Assembly: GCA_044353505.1 (NCBI GenBank)
Contig: JBILBU010000006.1
Location: forward strand, 13,397 to 77,396
DNA from: Pollutibacter sp044353505
Lineage (GTDB): Bacteria > Bacteroidota > Bacteroidia > Chitinophagales > Chitinophagaceae
Reading direction: 5' to 3'
DNA length: 64,000 bases
The number at the start of each line of letters is the position of its first letter. Position 1 is the first letter of the stretch. The notes beneath the pieces are model-generated. The model was not told where the DNA came from, ran no database searches, and worked only from the letters and a program-made list of their open reading frames with translations. This document shows positions 16,011 through 25,107 of this stretch, piece by piece. The position numbers and the translations under genes are program-made.

Positions 16011-18941
16011 ATGACCACAATGAAGGAGAAGCTTAAAAAGCTCGCTGCGCAACTGGAAGGTGATTTGTATCACGACAAAACAATAAGAACATTGTATGCA
16101 ACAGATGCATCCGCCTATAGGGAAATGCCGCTGGCAGTTGCAATTCCAAAAACAGTAACCGACTTACATGCCCTCATTTCTTTTGCTGCTGCAGAACATA
16201 CTTCGTTAATACCAAGAACTGCAGGTACATCGCTTGCAGGGCAAGTGGTGGGAAAAGGAATTATTGTAGATGTTTCAAAACATTTCAACAAGATCCTTGA
16301 ACTGAATAAAGAAGAGGGCTGGGTGCGTGTGCAACCCGGTGTGATTCGTGATGAACTAAATTTATTCTTGAAACCTCATGATTTGTTTTTTGGTCCGGAG
16401 ACATCTACCGCCAATAGAGCAATGATGGGGGGTATGGTTGGAAACAATTCTTGCGGATCCAATTCAGTAGTGTACCGAAGTACAAGAGAACATCTGCTTG
16501 AGGTAAAAGCATTGCTTAGTGATGGGTCTGAAGCCATATTTTCTACCCTAACCAATGATGAGTTTCATTCCAAGTGCGAACTCCATACCCTAGAAGGAAA
16601 TATCTATAAGTCTGTTCGCTCAATGCTGAGCAACTATGACAATCAACAAGAAATCCAAAAAGAATTTCCAAAGAAGTCTGTCGAAAGAAGAAATACGGGA
16701 TACGCAATCGACCTTTTGGTGGAAACTGCTCCCTTTGTAGCAGGTGGACCTGATTTTAATTTTTGTACACTTATTGCAGGCTCAGAAGGAACACTTGCAT
16801 TCATTACGGAGATAAAGCTGAATGTAGTACCAGCCCCTTTAAAAGAAACAGGATTGCTTTGTGTACATTTCAATTCAATCGATGAATCATTAAGGGCTAA
16901 CCTCATCGGGTTAAAATACAGACCCAGTGCTTCAGAGTTAATAGATCACTACATCCTGGAATGTACCAAAGGAAATATTGAGCAAAGCAAGAACAGATTT
17001 TTTGTACAGGGAGATCCAGGAGCGATTTTGGTAATTGAATTCATCAGAGAAACGAGAGACGAAATACTTGAGATTACAGCCCAGGTTGAAGCAGAGATGC
17101 GTGCAGCCAACCTTGGCTATCATTTCCCGGTGTTATTTGGAAACGATACAAAGAAGATATGGACACTCAGAAAAGCTGGACTTGGTCTACTGAGCAACCT
17201 GCCTGGAGATGCAAAGGCAGTGCCCGTCATTGAGGATACCGCAGTAGATGTAGAAGACCTGCCAGCCTATATTCGCGACTTTAATGAAATTTTGAAAAAA
17301 CATGGATTGCATTCCGTTCACTATGCTCATGCAGGGTCAGGAGAAATTCATCTTCGTCCAATCATCAATCTGAAAACAAAAGAAGGCAATGAGCTATTCA
17401 GAATCATAGCAGAAGAAGTTGCAACACTGGTAAAAAAATATAAAGGTTCACTGAGTGGGGAACATGGTGACGGAAGATTACGAGGAGAGTTCATTCGCCA
17501 AATGGTGGGAGATAAAAACTATGAATTGCTCAAAGAGGTAAAACGTGTTTGGGATCCGCACAATATCTTCAATCCAAATAAGATTGTAGACACACCGCCA
17601 ATGAACACCATGCTTCGCTATGAACCAGACCAGTTTACGCCTGAGTTCAAAACAATCTTTCGCTTCCATCAGCAAGATATTCTTCAGCATGCTGAACAGT
17701 GCAATGGGTCTGGCGATTGCAGAAAAACACATTTGTCTGGTGGCACCATGTGTCCATCCTTTATGGCCACGCGGGATGAGAAGGATACAACTCGTGCAAG
17801 GGCAAATATCCTGCGCGAATTTCTGACACATTCTCCAAAAGAAAATAGATATAACCACAAGGAGATCTATGATGTGATGAGCCTCTGCCTCAGCTGTAAG
17901 GCTTGTAAAAGCGAGTGCCCTTCTAATGTTGACATGGCAAAACTCAAAGCTGAATTTCTACAACATTACTACGATGCAAATGGCATTCCCTTCAGATCTA
18001 GGCTAATCGCCAATTTCACTGCCGGTGCCAAATTAGGATCTATTGCCCCTGCCATGTACAATTTTATCATGAACAACAAAATGACCAGTTCAGTGGTAAA
18101 GGGTATCGCAGGTTTTGCTCAAAAAAGATCTATGCCCAGCCTATCAACGGAAACCTTACGGAGCTGGCAAAAGAAAAATGACATTGCAAATAAGACCATA
18201 CAGTTTAAAAAACAGGTTTACCTCTTCTGTGATGAGTTCACAAATTACAATGATGCGCATATCGGTGTCAACGCAATAAAACTATTGAATGCATTAGGCT
18301 ATGAGGTATTGATGACGGATCATGAAGAAAGCGGAAGAACATGGCTATCAAAGGGCTTGGTCAGAAAAGCAAAGAAGATTGCAAACTTGAATATTGCCTT
18401 GTTCAGCAAACTGATCACTGAAGAAACTCCCCTGATAGGTATTGAACCATCCGCCATTCTAACATTCAGAGATGAATACCCCGACTTAGCCACAGATGAA
18501 TTGCTGGAAGAGGCCAAACGACTGGCAACACATGCACTGTTTATTGATGAGTTTATTGCACGCGAAATGGATAAAGGAAATATCAGTGCTGAGCAATTTC
18601 ACAGTGATCAAAAGTCAATTCTTCTTCATGGGCATTGCCAACAGAAGGCAGTCGGCTCTCTTGCAGACACTGTCAAGGTGTTATCCTTGCCCAAGAATTA
18701 TGCTGTTAGCACTATCCCATCAGGATGCTGTGGCATGGCTGGTTCATTTGGCTATGAAAAGGAGCACTACGATATCTCCATGCAAATCGGAGAACTTGTG
18801 TTATTTCCAGCAGTCAGGAATAAAAAAGAAGGCTGTGTTGTTGCTGCACCTGGTACCAGTTGCAGACACCAAATAAAGGACGGAACAAATGACAAGGCAC
18901 TGCATACCGTTGAGGTGCTGTATGAAGCCCTAATTAAATAA
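16011..18941 (+). CDS. YdiJ-type FAD-linked oxidase fused to Fe-S (CCG domain) subunit
   Basis: A 976-residue enzyme combining a GlcD-like half and a GlcF-like half. Residues about 30-200 bind FAD (PRTAGTSLAGQVVGKGI, GMVGNNSCGSNS), about 240-520 form the FAD oxidase cap ending GEHGDGRLRGEF, and 540-650 carry two cluster sets (CNGSGDCRK...MCPSF and CLSCKACKSECPS). The last 250 residues have CCG motifs (HGHCQQKA, SGCCGMAGSFGYE). This architecture belongs to D-2-hydroxyacid dehydrogenases; E. coli YdiJ acts on D-2-hydroxyglutarate. Donor electrons probably go to the quinone pool. A second ATG at 16020 is possible. The gene is monocistronic. Confidence 0.85.
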   Translation: MTTMKEKLKKLAAQLEGDLYHDKTIRTLYATDASAYREMPLAVAIPKTVTDLHALISFAAAEHTSLIPRTAGTSLAGQVVGKGIIVDVSKHFNKILELNKEEGWVRVQPGVIRDELNLFLKPHDLFFGPETSTANRAMMGGMVGNNSCGSNSVVYRSTREHLLEVKALLSDGSEAIFSTLTNDEFHSKCELHTLEGNIYKSVRSMLSNYDNQQEIQKEFPKKSVERRNTGYAIDLLVETAPFVAGGPDFNFCTLIAGSEGTLAFITEIKLNVVPAPLKETGLLCVHFNSIDESLRANLIGLKYRPSASELIDHYILECTKGNIEQSKNRFFVQGDPGAILVIEFIRETRDEILEITAQVEAEMRAANLGYHFPVLFGNDTKKIWTLRKAGLGLLSNLPGDAKAVPVIEDTAVDVEDLPAYIRDFNEILKKHGLHSVHYAHAGSGEIHLRPIINLKTKEGNELFRIIAEEVATLVKKYKGSLSGEHGDGRLRGEFIRQMVGDKNYELLKEVKRVWDPHNIFNPNKIVDTPPMNTMLRYEPDQFTPEFKTIFRFHQQDILQHAEQCNGSGDCRKTHLSGGTMCPSFMATRDEKDTTRARANILREFLTHSPKENRYNHKEIYDVMSLCLSCKACKSECPSNVDMAKLKAEFLQHYYDANGIPFRSRLIANFTAGAKLGSIAPAMYNFIMNNKMTSSVVKGIAGFAQKRSMPSLSTETLRSWQKKNDIANKTIQFKKQVYLFCDEFTNYNDAHIGVNAIKLLNALGYEVLMTDHEESGRTWLSKGLVRKAKKIANLNIALFSKLITEETPLIGIEPSAILTFRDEYPDLATDELLEEAKRLATHALFIDEFIAREMDKGNISAEQFHSDQKSILLHGHCQQKAVGSLADTVKVLSLPKNYAVSTIPSGCCGMAGSFGYEKEHYDISMQIGELVLFPAVRNKKEGCVVAAPGTSCRHQIKDGTNDKALHTVEVLYEALIK

Positions 18942-18971
18942 ACAGTGTATAATCCGAAGGCACGAAAAAAT

Positions 18972-19964
18972 TTATAAAGACTGTTTTTTTACCCCCTGAT
19001 TGGTGATCTTCACAGGAAGAATGAAGCCATCCTGATCAAACTTCATCTCATCAATACAAGTCACCCTTGAATTTGCGTCGCTTTCAGTAAGCGGGCGACG
19101 ATGGTAGATGATATAATACTCATCCTTGCCGGGTATTGAAATAACCGAATGATGTCCTGCACCAGTTGCAACAGATGGATCCTGCTGTAAAATTTTTCCG
19201 ATTCTTTTAAATGGTCCGGTAGGATGATCTGCGATTGCATAAGCAACGCTGTAGTCTGGTCCGCCCCAGCCACCCTCTGACCACATGAAATAATACTTTC
19301 CATTCCTTTTGAAAACAAAAGGCCCTTCTACATAACCCTGTGGCGTTACCTCTTTAAAAGTTTTGCCATCACTGAAGGAGTTAAACCCGTTGAATTCATC
19401 GTTTAGCATGACAACGTTGCAATGTCCCCATCCACCATAATACATATAATATTTTCCATCATCGTTAAATACAAATTGATCAATTGGCTGTGCACCATTA
19501 TAAAATTTATCGATTAAAGGCCATCCGATATGGTCTTTGAATGGGCCGGAAGGCGAATCAGCAACTGCAACACCGATTCCGCCCGACTCCTTGTTGCTTT
19601 GAATATCATTTGCAGCAAAAAAGATAAAATATTGTTCGCCTTTTCTAACAACAGCAGGTGCCCACATTGCTTTATTGGCCCACTTAACGATACTTGTATC
19701 TATAATACGTTCGTACTTTTTCCAGGTTGTCAAGTTCGTTGAAGAAAAAGCATCAAGAAAAACCTGCTTTTCATAAGGAGCAGAAAAGGTTGGATATATC
19801 CAATACTCATCGCCGAATACCATTGCTTCAGGATCTGCATACCAGCCTGGGAACAAAGGATTTCCGCTATATCCCTTTTTGCTTTTTACATGCTGCGCTT
19901 GCAGGGAAATAGATAAAATTAAGAACGCTAAAAGAATTTTAACACTGCTTAGTTTTCTGATCAT
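18972..19964 (-). CDS. Glycoside hydrolase family 43 protein
   Basis: A 330-residue exported enzyme (signal peptide to LQAQ) with a five-bladed propeller typical of GH43 arabinosidases and xylosidases. The catalytic base Asp44 is in WYADPEAM, a second Asp is in the PIDQFVFNDDGKYYMYY blade, and the general acid Glu is in VEGPFVFKRNGKYY. The C-terminal part holds GAGHHSV and YIIYHRR, also family hallmarks. It ends without an extra carbohydrate-binding module. It is followed on the same strand by nothing; the DUF2461 gene is 9 bases upstream, so they may be co-transcribed. Exact substrate is unknown. Confidence 0.9.
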   Translation of the reverse strand: MIRKLSSVKILLAFLILSISLQAQHVKSKKGYSGNPLFPGWYADPEAMVFGDEYWIYPTFSAPYEKQVFLDAFSSTNLTTWKKYERIIDTSIVKWANKAMWAPAVVRKGEQYFIFFAANDIQSNKESGGIGVAVADSPSGPFKDHIGWPLIDKFYNGAQPIDQFVFNDDGKYYMYYGGWGHCNVVMLNDEFNGFNSFSDGKTFKEVTPQGYVEGPFVFKRNGKYYFMWSEGGWGGPDYSVAYAIADHPTGPFKRIGKILQQDPSVATGAGHHSVISIPGKDEYYIIYHRRPLTESDANSRVTCIDEMKFDQDGFILPVKITNQGVKKQSL

Positions 19965-19973
19965 AGGAATTAT

Positions 19974-20633
19974 TTAATCAATTGCTCGATTTAAAAAATG
20001 TATCAATGGCATCATCGTTTTAAAATGATTGACCACAACTTGAACAAGATTTTTTTGTTGAAGATCAGCATCTGTCACTGAAGTTGAAACAATAAAACTC
20101 TTAAGCTTTAATAATTCCAGAGCAGGATTGTCGATACTATATCCCTGAGGCGGGCGGGAAAGTTTTTCTTCCTGATTCAGCTTCGAAAACTTTTTCTTAA
20201 ATACCTTATCATGAATGATTGTATTGAACTCATCAAGATTGTAGTCAATCTCCATTCTAATTTTTTTCAGCTCAGGCCCCATGGGCATCCAAAACCCACC
20301 ACCGATAAAACTCGCGCCTGGCTCCAGATGAAAATAATATCCAGCACACTGTACCTTCTTACCCCCTTTACTAAAGCTTGCACCAAAATTGGTTTTATAC
20401 GGTTCTTTGTTTTTGGAAAATCGCACGTCCCTATTGATTCTAAATACGCACTGCTTTGGCTGAAGTTCACCCAAGGATGAATCGATTAGTTTCATGCCCT
20501 CCAACACCTCCGTTACAAAGCTTAGGTATTCAGCCTTGGCGGTTTCGTAGCGGGATCTATGCTCATCAAACCACTCCTTGCTGTTGTGCCTTTTGAGGTC
20601 TTTGAGAAATTTAATGGTGGCAGGAGTAATCAA
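19974..20633 (-). CDS. DUF2461 family protein
   Basis: A 219-residue soluble protein matching the DUF2461 family: LKRHNSKEWFDEHRSRYE near the N-terminus, FRINRDVRFSKNKEPYKTNFGA in the middle and YYFHLEPGASFIGGGFWMP next. The family is widespread in bacteria and fungi with no established function. Length is typical. It lies 9 bases upstream of the GH43 gene on the same strand. The pairing is probably positional only, as DUF2461 is not linked to polysaccharide use. Confidence 0.9.
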   Translation of the reverse strand: MITPATIKFLKDLKRHNSKEWFDEHRSRYETAKAEYLSFVTEVLEGMKLIDSSLGELQPKQCVFRINRDVRFSKNKEPYKTNFGASFSKGGKKVQCAGYYFHLEPGASFIGGGFWMPMGPELKKIRMEIDYNLDEFNTIIHDKVFKKKFSKLNQEEKLSRPPQGYSIDNPALELLKLKSFIVSTSVTDADLQQKNLVQVVVNHFKTMMPLIHFLNRAID

Positions 20634-20672
20634 TTTATTAGATTTAATATGGATTGAAATTAGGTCAAAAAT

Positions 20673-21587
20673 CTAAAATGAATAAGAAACGTGTGCCATA
20701 GAACGGGAATTGGCTTTGATCATATCATTTGCAATATGTTGATATATTGGGATCTGATAATTTACTCCGATAAAGATGTTTTTCATTTTTATCTCAACTC
20801 CTATAGAGCCTGTAGTTAAAGAGCCACCTGTATTATCAACCATCGAATTGCTCAAATAATCTTTACTGGTTCGCTCGATTTGCACCCCGAAATTGGGTGA
20901 GACAGCATAGTTTTCTTCAATAAATATTTTTTGATATACCTGGATATTCGTTTGAAACTTGCTACCATACTGATATCCTTGATTATTTTTTGAATTCTGC
21001 TTGATGTTGGCACTCAGGTTTATTCCGGTATTGTTCAGCCTGGCTTCATACACAGCACCCAAACTAAGATCAACACTTCCTGTACCCAATGTAAACAACT
21101 GACTGGTTAGTCCATCATGTAAATTCTTATACTTACCCGTTGGGAGCTTTAGTCCTGCCGCTAGCCGCAATTCATGAATAAACACCTTATTAAAAGAGGT
21201 TAGCGTATTCTTCTTGAACACGCTATAGAATGTGGTTATGCCAACATCGCCTAAGCCATTGATGGTTGAATTTCCGGTACTAGTTTCTTTGGCATTAAAA
21301 TTGAATGGTATAAAGTAGACGAGATTAAGCTTCTTGGATATCTTATAGCTACTCCACACCTCCAGTGTGTTATACACTTCCTGGGTTGTCAGGTATGTAT
21401 CCCGTCCGTTTTGCCCAAGATGTGTTCTTAGGCTATTGCTTCGATAGCGCAACCCTAAGAGCCTCTTTTGGAACTCGGGCAATATTCCGATGTAGTTTCC
21501 ATTATTGCCACAACCGCAGACATCGCATGCGCTAAGCTCAATTATCCCAAAAACAAGAATTATAAAACTTAAAACTAATTTTCTCAT
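20673..21587 (-). CDS. Outer-membrane barrel protein with N-terminal CxxCxC motif
   Basis: A 304-residue exported protein: signal peptide up to about residue 20, then CDVCGCG (Cys21, 24, 26) at the start of the mature chain, followed by about twelve amphipathic strands (LRYRSNSLRTHLG, LNLVYFIPFNFNAKE, ending AHVSYSF). Such proteins are often labelled transporters. The Cys cluster could bind metal, or Cys21 could be lipidated. It overlaps the upstream di-heme peroxidase gene by four bases and is the last gene of the MbnP/MbnH-type operon. A role in moving copper or its product across the outer membrane is an inference. Confidence 0.75.
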   Translation of the reverse strand: MRKLVLSFIILVFGIIELSACDVCGCGNNGNYIGILPEFQKRLLGLRYRSNSLRTHLGQNGRDTYLTTQEVYNTLEVWSSYKISKKLNLVYFIPFNFNAKETSTGNSTINGLGDVGITTFYSVFKKNTLTSFNKVFIHELRLAAGLKLPTGKYKNLHDGLTSQLFTLGTGSVDLSLGAVYEARLNNTGINLSANIKQNSKNNQGYQYGSKFQTNIQVYQKIFIEENYAVSPNFGVQIERTSKDYLSNSMVDNTGGSLTTGSIGVEIKMKNIFIGVNYQIPIYQHIANDMIKANSRSMAHVSYSF

Positions 21588-22609
21588 GGTTCAGCTATTG
21601 AAGGATTGGTGACAAAAGTTCGATCATTCAATGTTTCTAAAAACGCTAACAATTGTTCTCGCTCACTTGGGGTTAACGGTATCCCGAATTGACCATTCCG
21701 GGCCAACTCGGTATCCAGCGTTGGGGCATCTATTATCTTTGAAGCATAATGATCAAGCACTGCATCCAATGAATAAAATCTTCCATCATGCATATATGGC
21801 ACCGTGTATTGCAGATTCCTTAAACTTGGAACTTTAAACTTGTATTGATCCTCATCTCTCAACGTGACGGTCTTTCGGCCTTCATCATTCAGCCGTTTTG
21901 GTGGTAGCCCATTATTCCTGAAGCTGTTATCCGTAAACAGTGGCTCCGAATGACAAACATTGCACTTATCAATAAATATCAAATATCCTTCAGCTTGAAC
22001 AGGGGAGAACGTCGCTTCTTTTCTCATCACACTATCATATTTTGATTCAGCACTGACGCACATCAACATATATTGAGAGAGTGCTTTCAACATATTGGCA
22101 TTGGTGATTTCAGCGCCCGAAAACGCAGATGCAAACAACGACCTGTACTCAGTGCTATTTTGCAGTTTCTTAAGAACATTATCCATCGATTCTCCCATTT
22201 CAACATGGCTGGTGATAGGGGCAATAGGCTGTAAATCTAAATCAACGATTCCTCCATCCCACATAAAACTTGAACTCCACGCTAGATTCATGATAGGTGG
22301 GCTATTGCGCTTACCGAGCAGGTCGTTGATGCCATGACTTACTGAATGACCATGTTGCGTAAAGGCACTTGAAGGTATATGACAGGAGCCGCAGCTGATT
22401 GAATTATCCGCTGATAGAATTGGGTCAAAAAATAATTTCCTTCCCAATTCAAACCCATTTTTTGTGACCGGATTCTGCTGAAACCTATATACGGTTTGGG
22501 GAAAATAGGATGGCCGTTTGAAGTCAATAAATAACGACATTATTTCTTTCTCGCATCCAAATAAAACGAAAGAAAAAACAATACAATATATGACATACAG
22601 GGGCTTCAT
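21584..22609 (-). CDS. Di-heme cytochrome c peroxidase family protein, MbnH-like
   Basis: A 341-residue periplasmic lipoprotein (lipobox LFGC, Cys19) of the MauG/CcpA superfamily. Two heme c motifs are visible, CGSCH (73-77) and CNVCH (216-220), with the usual GRKLFFDPILSADNSISC and VPSLRNLQYTVPYMHDGRF segments. In MbnH and MauG members the enzyme forms a bis-Fe(IV) state and oxidises a tryptophan in a partner protein. The gene immediately upstream encodes an MbnP family protein, with overlapping stop and start, which makes MbnH a better call than classical peroxidase. Biochemistry has not been shown for this sequence. Confidence 0.85.
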   Translation of the reverse strand: MKPLYVIYCIVFSFVLFGCEKEIMSLFIDFKRPSYFPQTVYRFQQNPVTKNGFELGRKLFFDPILSADNSISCGSCHIPSSAFTQHGHSVSHGINDLLGKRNSPPIMNLAWSSSFMWDGGIVDLDLQPIAPITSHVEMGESMDNVLKKLQNSTEYRSLFASAFSGAEITNANMLKALSQYMLMCVSAESKYDSVMRKEATFSPVQAEGYLIFIDKCNVCHSEPLFTDNSFRNNGLPPKRLNDEGRKTVTLRDEDQYKFKVPSLRNLQYTVPYMHDGRFYSLDAVLDHYASKIIDAPTLDTELARNGQFGIPLTPSEREQLLAFLETLNDRTFVTNPSIAEP

Positions 22610-23403
22610 CAGTTTTCAGTATGATCGTGTTCGAACATGTTTTCATAATTATTGGCCACCTGTGCACTAAAGGGAGAGCCCATGACCACAGGATGTGTAG
22701 CGATGCTAATATTGGTTTGACCATTAAACATCTTTAAGGCATCAACTAGAACGTGAATATTTGGAGATTCTCCCGTCTTTACCTTTGCAACACCCCTACT
22801 CATTAAATTGATGGAGATATTCTTCAGGTTGTTTAACGTGGGTGTAGCATATCCCCCGAAAAGACCAATATGGTATTGAAATGCATTATCAACCTCCAAA
22901 GATGCAGGAGAGACGCCTTCCATTTTAAAGAATATATAACCACTATTCCAGCTCCAATACATCCCTGAAGCTGCTCCAGTAGGATCCAAGACACCAGTTC
23001 TCTGCGAAATATCTTTTGTGTTTCTTAAGCTATCAACACCAAGAACAAAGTCAATTGCCGCATACTCTCCCTCTGGCACATTTACTGTAGGGGACAATGA
23101 TGCAGGATCAGACTCATCAATCAAAAAATAACTGCTATCCTGTGGCACAATATACTTACTGCCATCAGTGTTTGTTAAAACAATATTGCTGATGAAATAT
23201 TTGAACATGGTTATAGTAAATTGTTCATTACTTGAATTTGTATAGGTGGAGTTATTTAACTCCAAGTCAGCACTCCCCACAACATTATCAAATTCGATGG
23301 ATAAACTAGACTTAGTATTGGAATTGTAGACCTGGACTGAATCTTTTTTACAAGAAGCAACAAAAAGAGATAATACTATAGTTATAGAAAATAGTTTTTT
23401 CAT
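22609..23403 (-). CDS. MbnP family copper-binding lipoprotein
   Basis: A 264-residue lipoprotein (VASC, Cys18). The pattern SIEFDNVVGSADLEL, MFKYFISNIVL and GMYWSWNSGYIFFKMEG is that of the MbnP family, also called the metallo-mystery pair protein. In characterised members one Trp is converted to kynurenine by the partner MbnH to build a high-affinity copper site. Trp150 and Trp152 in the MYWSWNSGY motif are candidates. The C-terminus is His-rich (EHDHTEN). It overlaps the di-heme enzyme gene by one base. No methanobactin genes are seen, so this would be a copper-uptake module without methanobactin. Confidence 0.8.
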   Translation of the reverse strand: MKKLFSITIVLSLFVASCKKDSVQVYNSNTKSSLSIEFDNVVGSADLELNNSTYTNSSNEQFTITMFKYFISNIVLTNTDGSKYIVPQDSSYFLIDESDPASLSPTVNVPEGEYAAIDFVLGVDSLRNTKDISQRTGVLDPTGAASGMYWSWNSGYIFFKMEGVSPASLEVDNAFQYHIGLFGGYATPTLNNLKNISINLMSRGVAKVKTGESPNIHVLVDALKMFNGQTNISIATHPVVMGSPFSAQVANNYENMFEHDHTEN

Positions 23404-23502
23404 GACAAAAAAATTAAACTAATTAAAATCAAGCAGATTTAAAAAAAGAGGAGTATTGAAACAAAAGAATGTTTCAAATTGAATATATAACAATGCTAAT
23501 GA

Positions 23503-23877
23503 CTAGGCAGTGAGTGTAGGGGGATGAAATATGTCTCCAACGAAGGAATCACTAATCGAGGTATTGCCAGAGGGAAATGATGCCAAAGTAGAATCATCGA
23601 GTCCTTCAACCTCAGGGAAAAAAGACTTTGAAGATAATACATAATCCAGCTCGATGAGCTGTGTAGAAGAACTTCTTCTCTCTTGCTGGCCATCTTGGGT
23701 TTCCAGTTTTTTCTTCATCTGACACCTGCCATTACAATGAAGCAGTGGCCTCGCCTTGTTCACGCAGTCCTTCTTATAGCGATCTAAATTTACCAGATAA
23801 TCTGCTAGTACAATAGGTCTAGAGAACTGTTGCGCCAACAATGCAAGAAATAATGCTATGACAAGAAAATGTTTCAA
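23503..23877 (-). CDS. Small exported protein with CNGRCQM motif
   Basis: A 124-residue protein with a signal peptide (MKHFLVIALFLALLAQQ). The segment VNLDRYKKDCVNKARPLLHCNGRCQMKKKL (Cys38, 48, 52) resembles a small conserved Bacteroidota family found beside TonB and metal genes, and its end HPPTLTA is also typical of such proteins. It lies 99 bases upstream of the MbnP gene on the same strand. Three cysteines, His47 and Met54 offer a possible copper site. Metal binding is an inference from context; only the motif is seen. Confidence 0.65.
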   Translation of the reverse strand: MKHFLVIALFLALLAQQFSRPIVLADYLVNLDRYKKDCVNKARPLLHCNGRCQMKKKLETQDGQQERRSSSTQLIELDYVLSSKSFFPEVEGLDDSTLASFPSGNTSISDSFVGDIFHPPTLTA

Positions 23878-24032
23878 ATTGCTATACTGCCTTCATGAAC
23901 AATATGGTGAAGGTACAACCAAATGAGACAATAGCATTATTGAATTAGTGAGAAGGAATGAATTTGACCACAGAAAATCGATAAATTTGATCAATGAAAT
24001 GATTCAATCGAATCTAACTCATTATAATAATT

Positions 24033-25049
24033 ATGGAAATAGGCATTGATAGTTTTGCAGCGATGTTCAGTGGAGAGACAGCACACCCAATTAGTGATGC
24101 AGTAGCGGTGGGACAATTGCTAGAAAGAATTTCATTTGCCGATGAGGTGGGTCTTGATTTTTTTGGCATTGGAGAGCATCATCGTAAAGGGTTTCTTGAT
24201 TCTGCTCCTGCCATTTTATTGGCAGCCGCTGCAGCACGGACCAAAAAGATAAGACTTGGCAGTGCAGTAACTGTTTTGAGTGCAGCAGATCCTGTTAGGG
24301 TTTTTCAAAATTTTGCAACCCTTGACCTCATCTCCAACGGAAGAGCAGAAATGGTTGTTGGTCGTGGATCATTCATCGATGCCTTCCCGCTTTTTGGTCT
24401 AGACTTGAAAGATTATGATGCGCTATTTGTGGAAAAACTTGACCTCTTGCTTAAAATAAGAGACAATGAATTTATCACTTGGTCTGGGAAATTTCGTCCA
24501 GCAATCAATAACCAAGCCATTTACCCGAGACCAATACAAGACCCTTTTCCAATTTGGCTTGGGGTGGGTGGAACACCTGCATCTTTTGCAAGAGCAGGAA
24601 CACTCGGACTTCCCTTAATGGTGGCCATTATTGGGGGAGAGACCCATAGGTTCAGACCACTGATAGACATATACCGGGAAGCAGGCAGAAAAGCCGGTCA
24701 CCCACAGGAACAACTTAAAGTCGGTCTGCACTCACTGGGCTATGTTGCTGATTCTACGGAACAAGCACATGAGGAATTCTTTCCTGGCTATGCTGCTGCA
24801 ATGACCAGAATTGGCAAAGAACGTGGATGGCCAGCAACAACGAGAGCTCATTTTGAATCTCAGGTTGGCCCGACGGGGGCATTGCTAGTAGGCGACCCAA
24901 CCGAGGTGGCAGAAAAAATACTCCGACATGCCAACGCACTTGGTGGCATATCAAGAGTAACTTTTCAATTGGATACGGCAGAACTACCTCATGAGAAGAT
25001 TATGCACTCGATTGCGTTGCTAGGCAACAAGTTAAAGCCACTCATGTAA
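24033..25049 (+). CDS. LLM class flavin-dependent oxidoreductase
   Basis: A 338-residue TIM-barrel protein of the bacterial luciferase-like monooxygenase family. Seen features include FADEVGLDFFGIGEHH, the strand RLGSAVTVLSAADPVRVFQ, GRAEMVVGRGSF and the late GDPTEVAEKIL segment. Members use FMNH2 or F420; here FMN is likely since F420 is absent from Bacteroidota. Substrates are not predictable and no reductase is adjacent. Length is standard. The gene is divergent from the copper operon and stands alone. Confidence 0.9.
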   Translation: MEIGIDSFAAMFSGETAHPISDAVAVGQLLERISFADEVGLDFFGIGEHHRKGFLDSAPAILLAAAAARTKKIRLGSAVTVLSAADPVRVFQNFATLDLISNGRAEMVVGRGSFIDAFPLFGLDLKDYDALFVEKLDLLLKIRDNEFITWSGKFRPAINNQAIYPRPIQDPFPIWLGVGGTPASFARAGTLGLPLMVAIIGGETHRFRPLIDIYREAGRKAGHPQEQLKVGLHSLGYVADSTEQAHEEFFPGYAAAMTRIGKERGWPATTRAHFESQVGPTGALLVGDPTEVAEKILRHANALGGISRVTFQLDTAELPHEKIMHSIALLGNKLKPLM

Positions 25050-25107
25050 GATTAAGCAACTCCAGATACAGCTCACTGGTTATGTACCCTGGAACCAAGA
25101 GATCTCC

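Noticed and set aside
15824..16018. Minus-strand ORF over the GC-rich repeat
   Set aside because: A frame through a dispersed palindromic repeat, typical of spurious annotation; it also overlaps the start of the dehydrogenase gene.
21584..22609. Classical cytochrome c peroxidase for hydrogen peroxide removal
   Set aside because: The adjoining MbnP gene with overlapping codons makes an MbnH-type role more likely, although peroxidase activity cannot be excluded.
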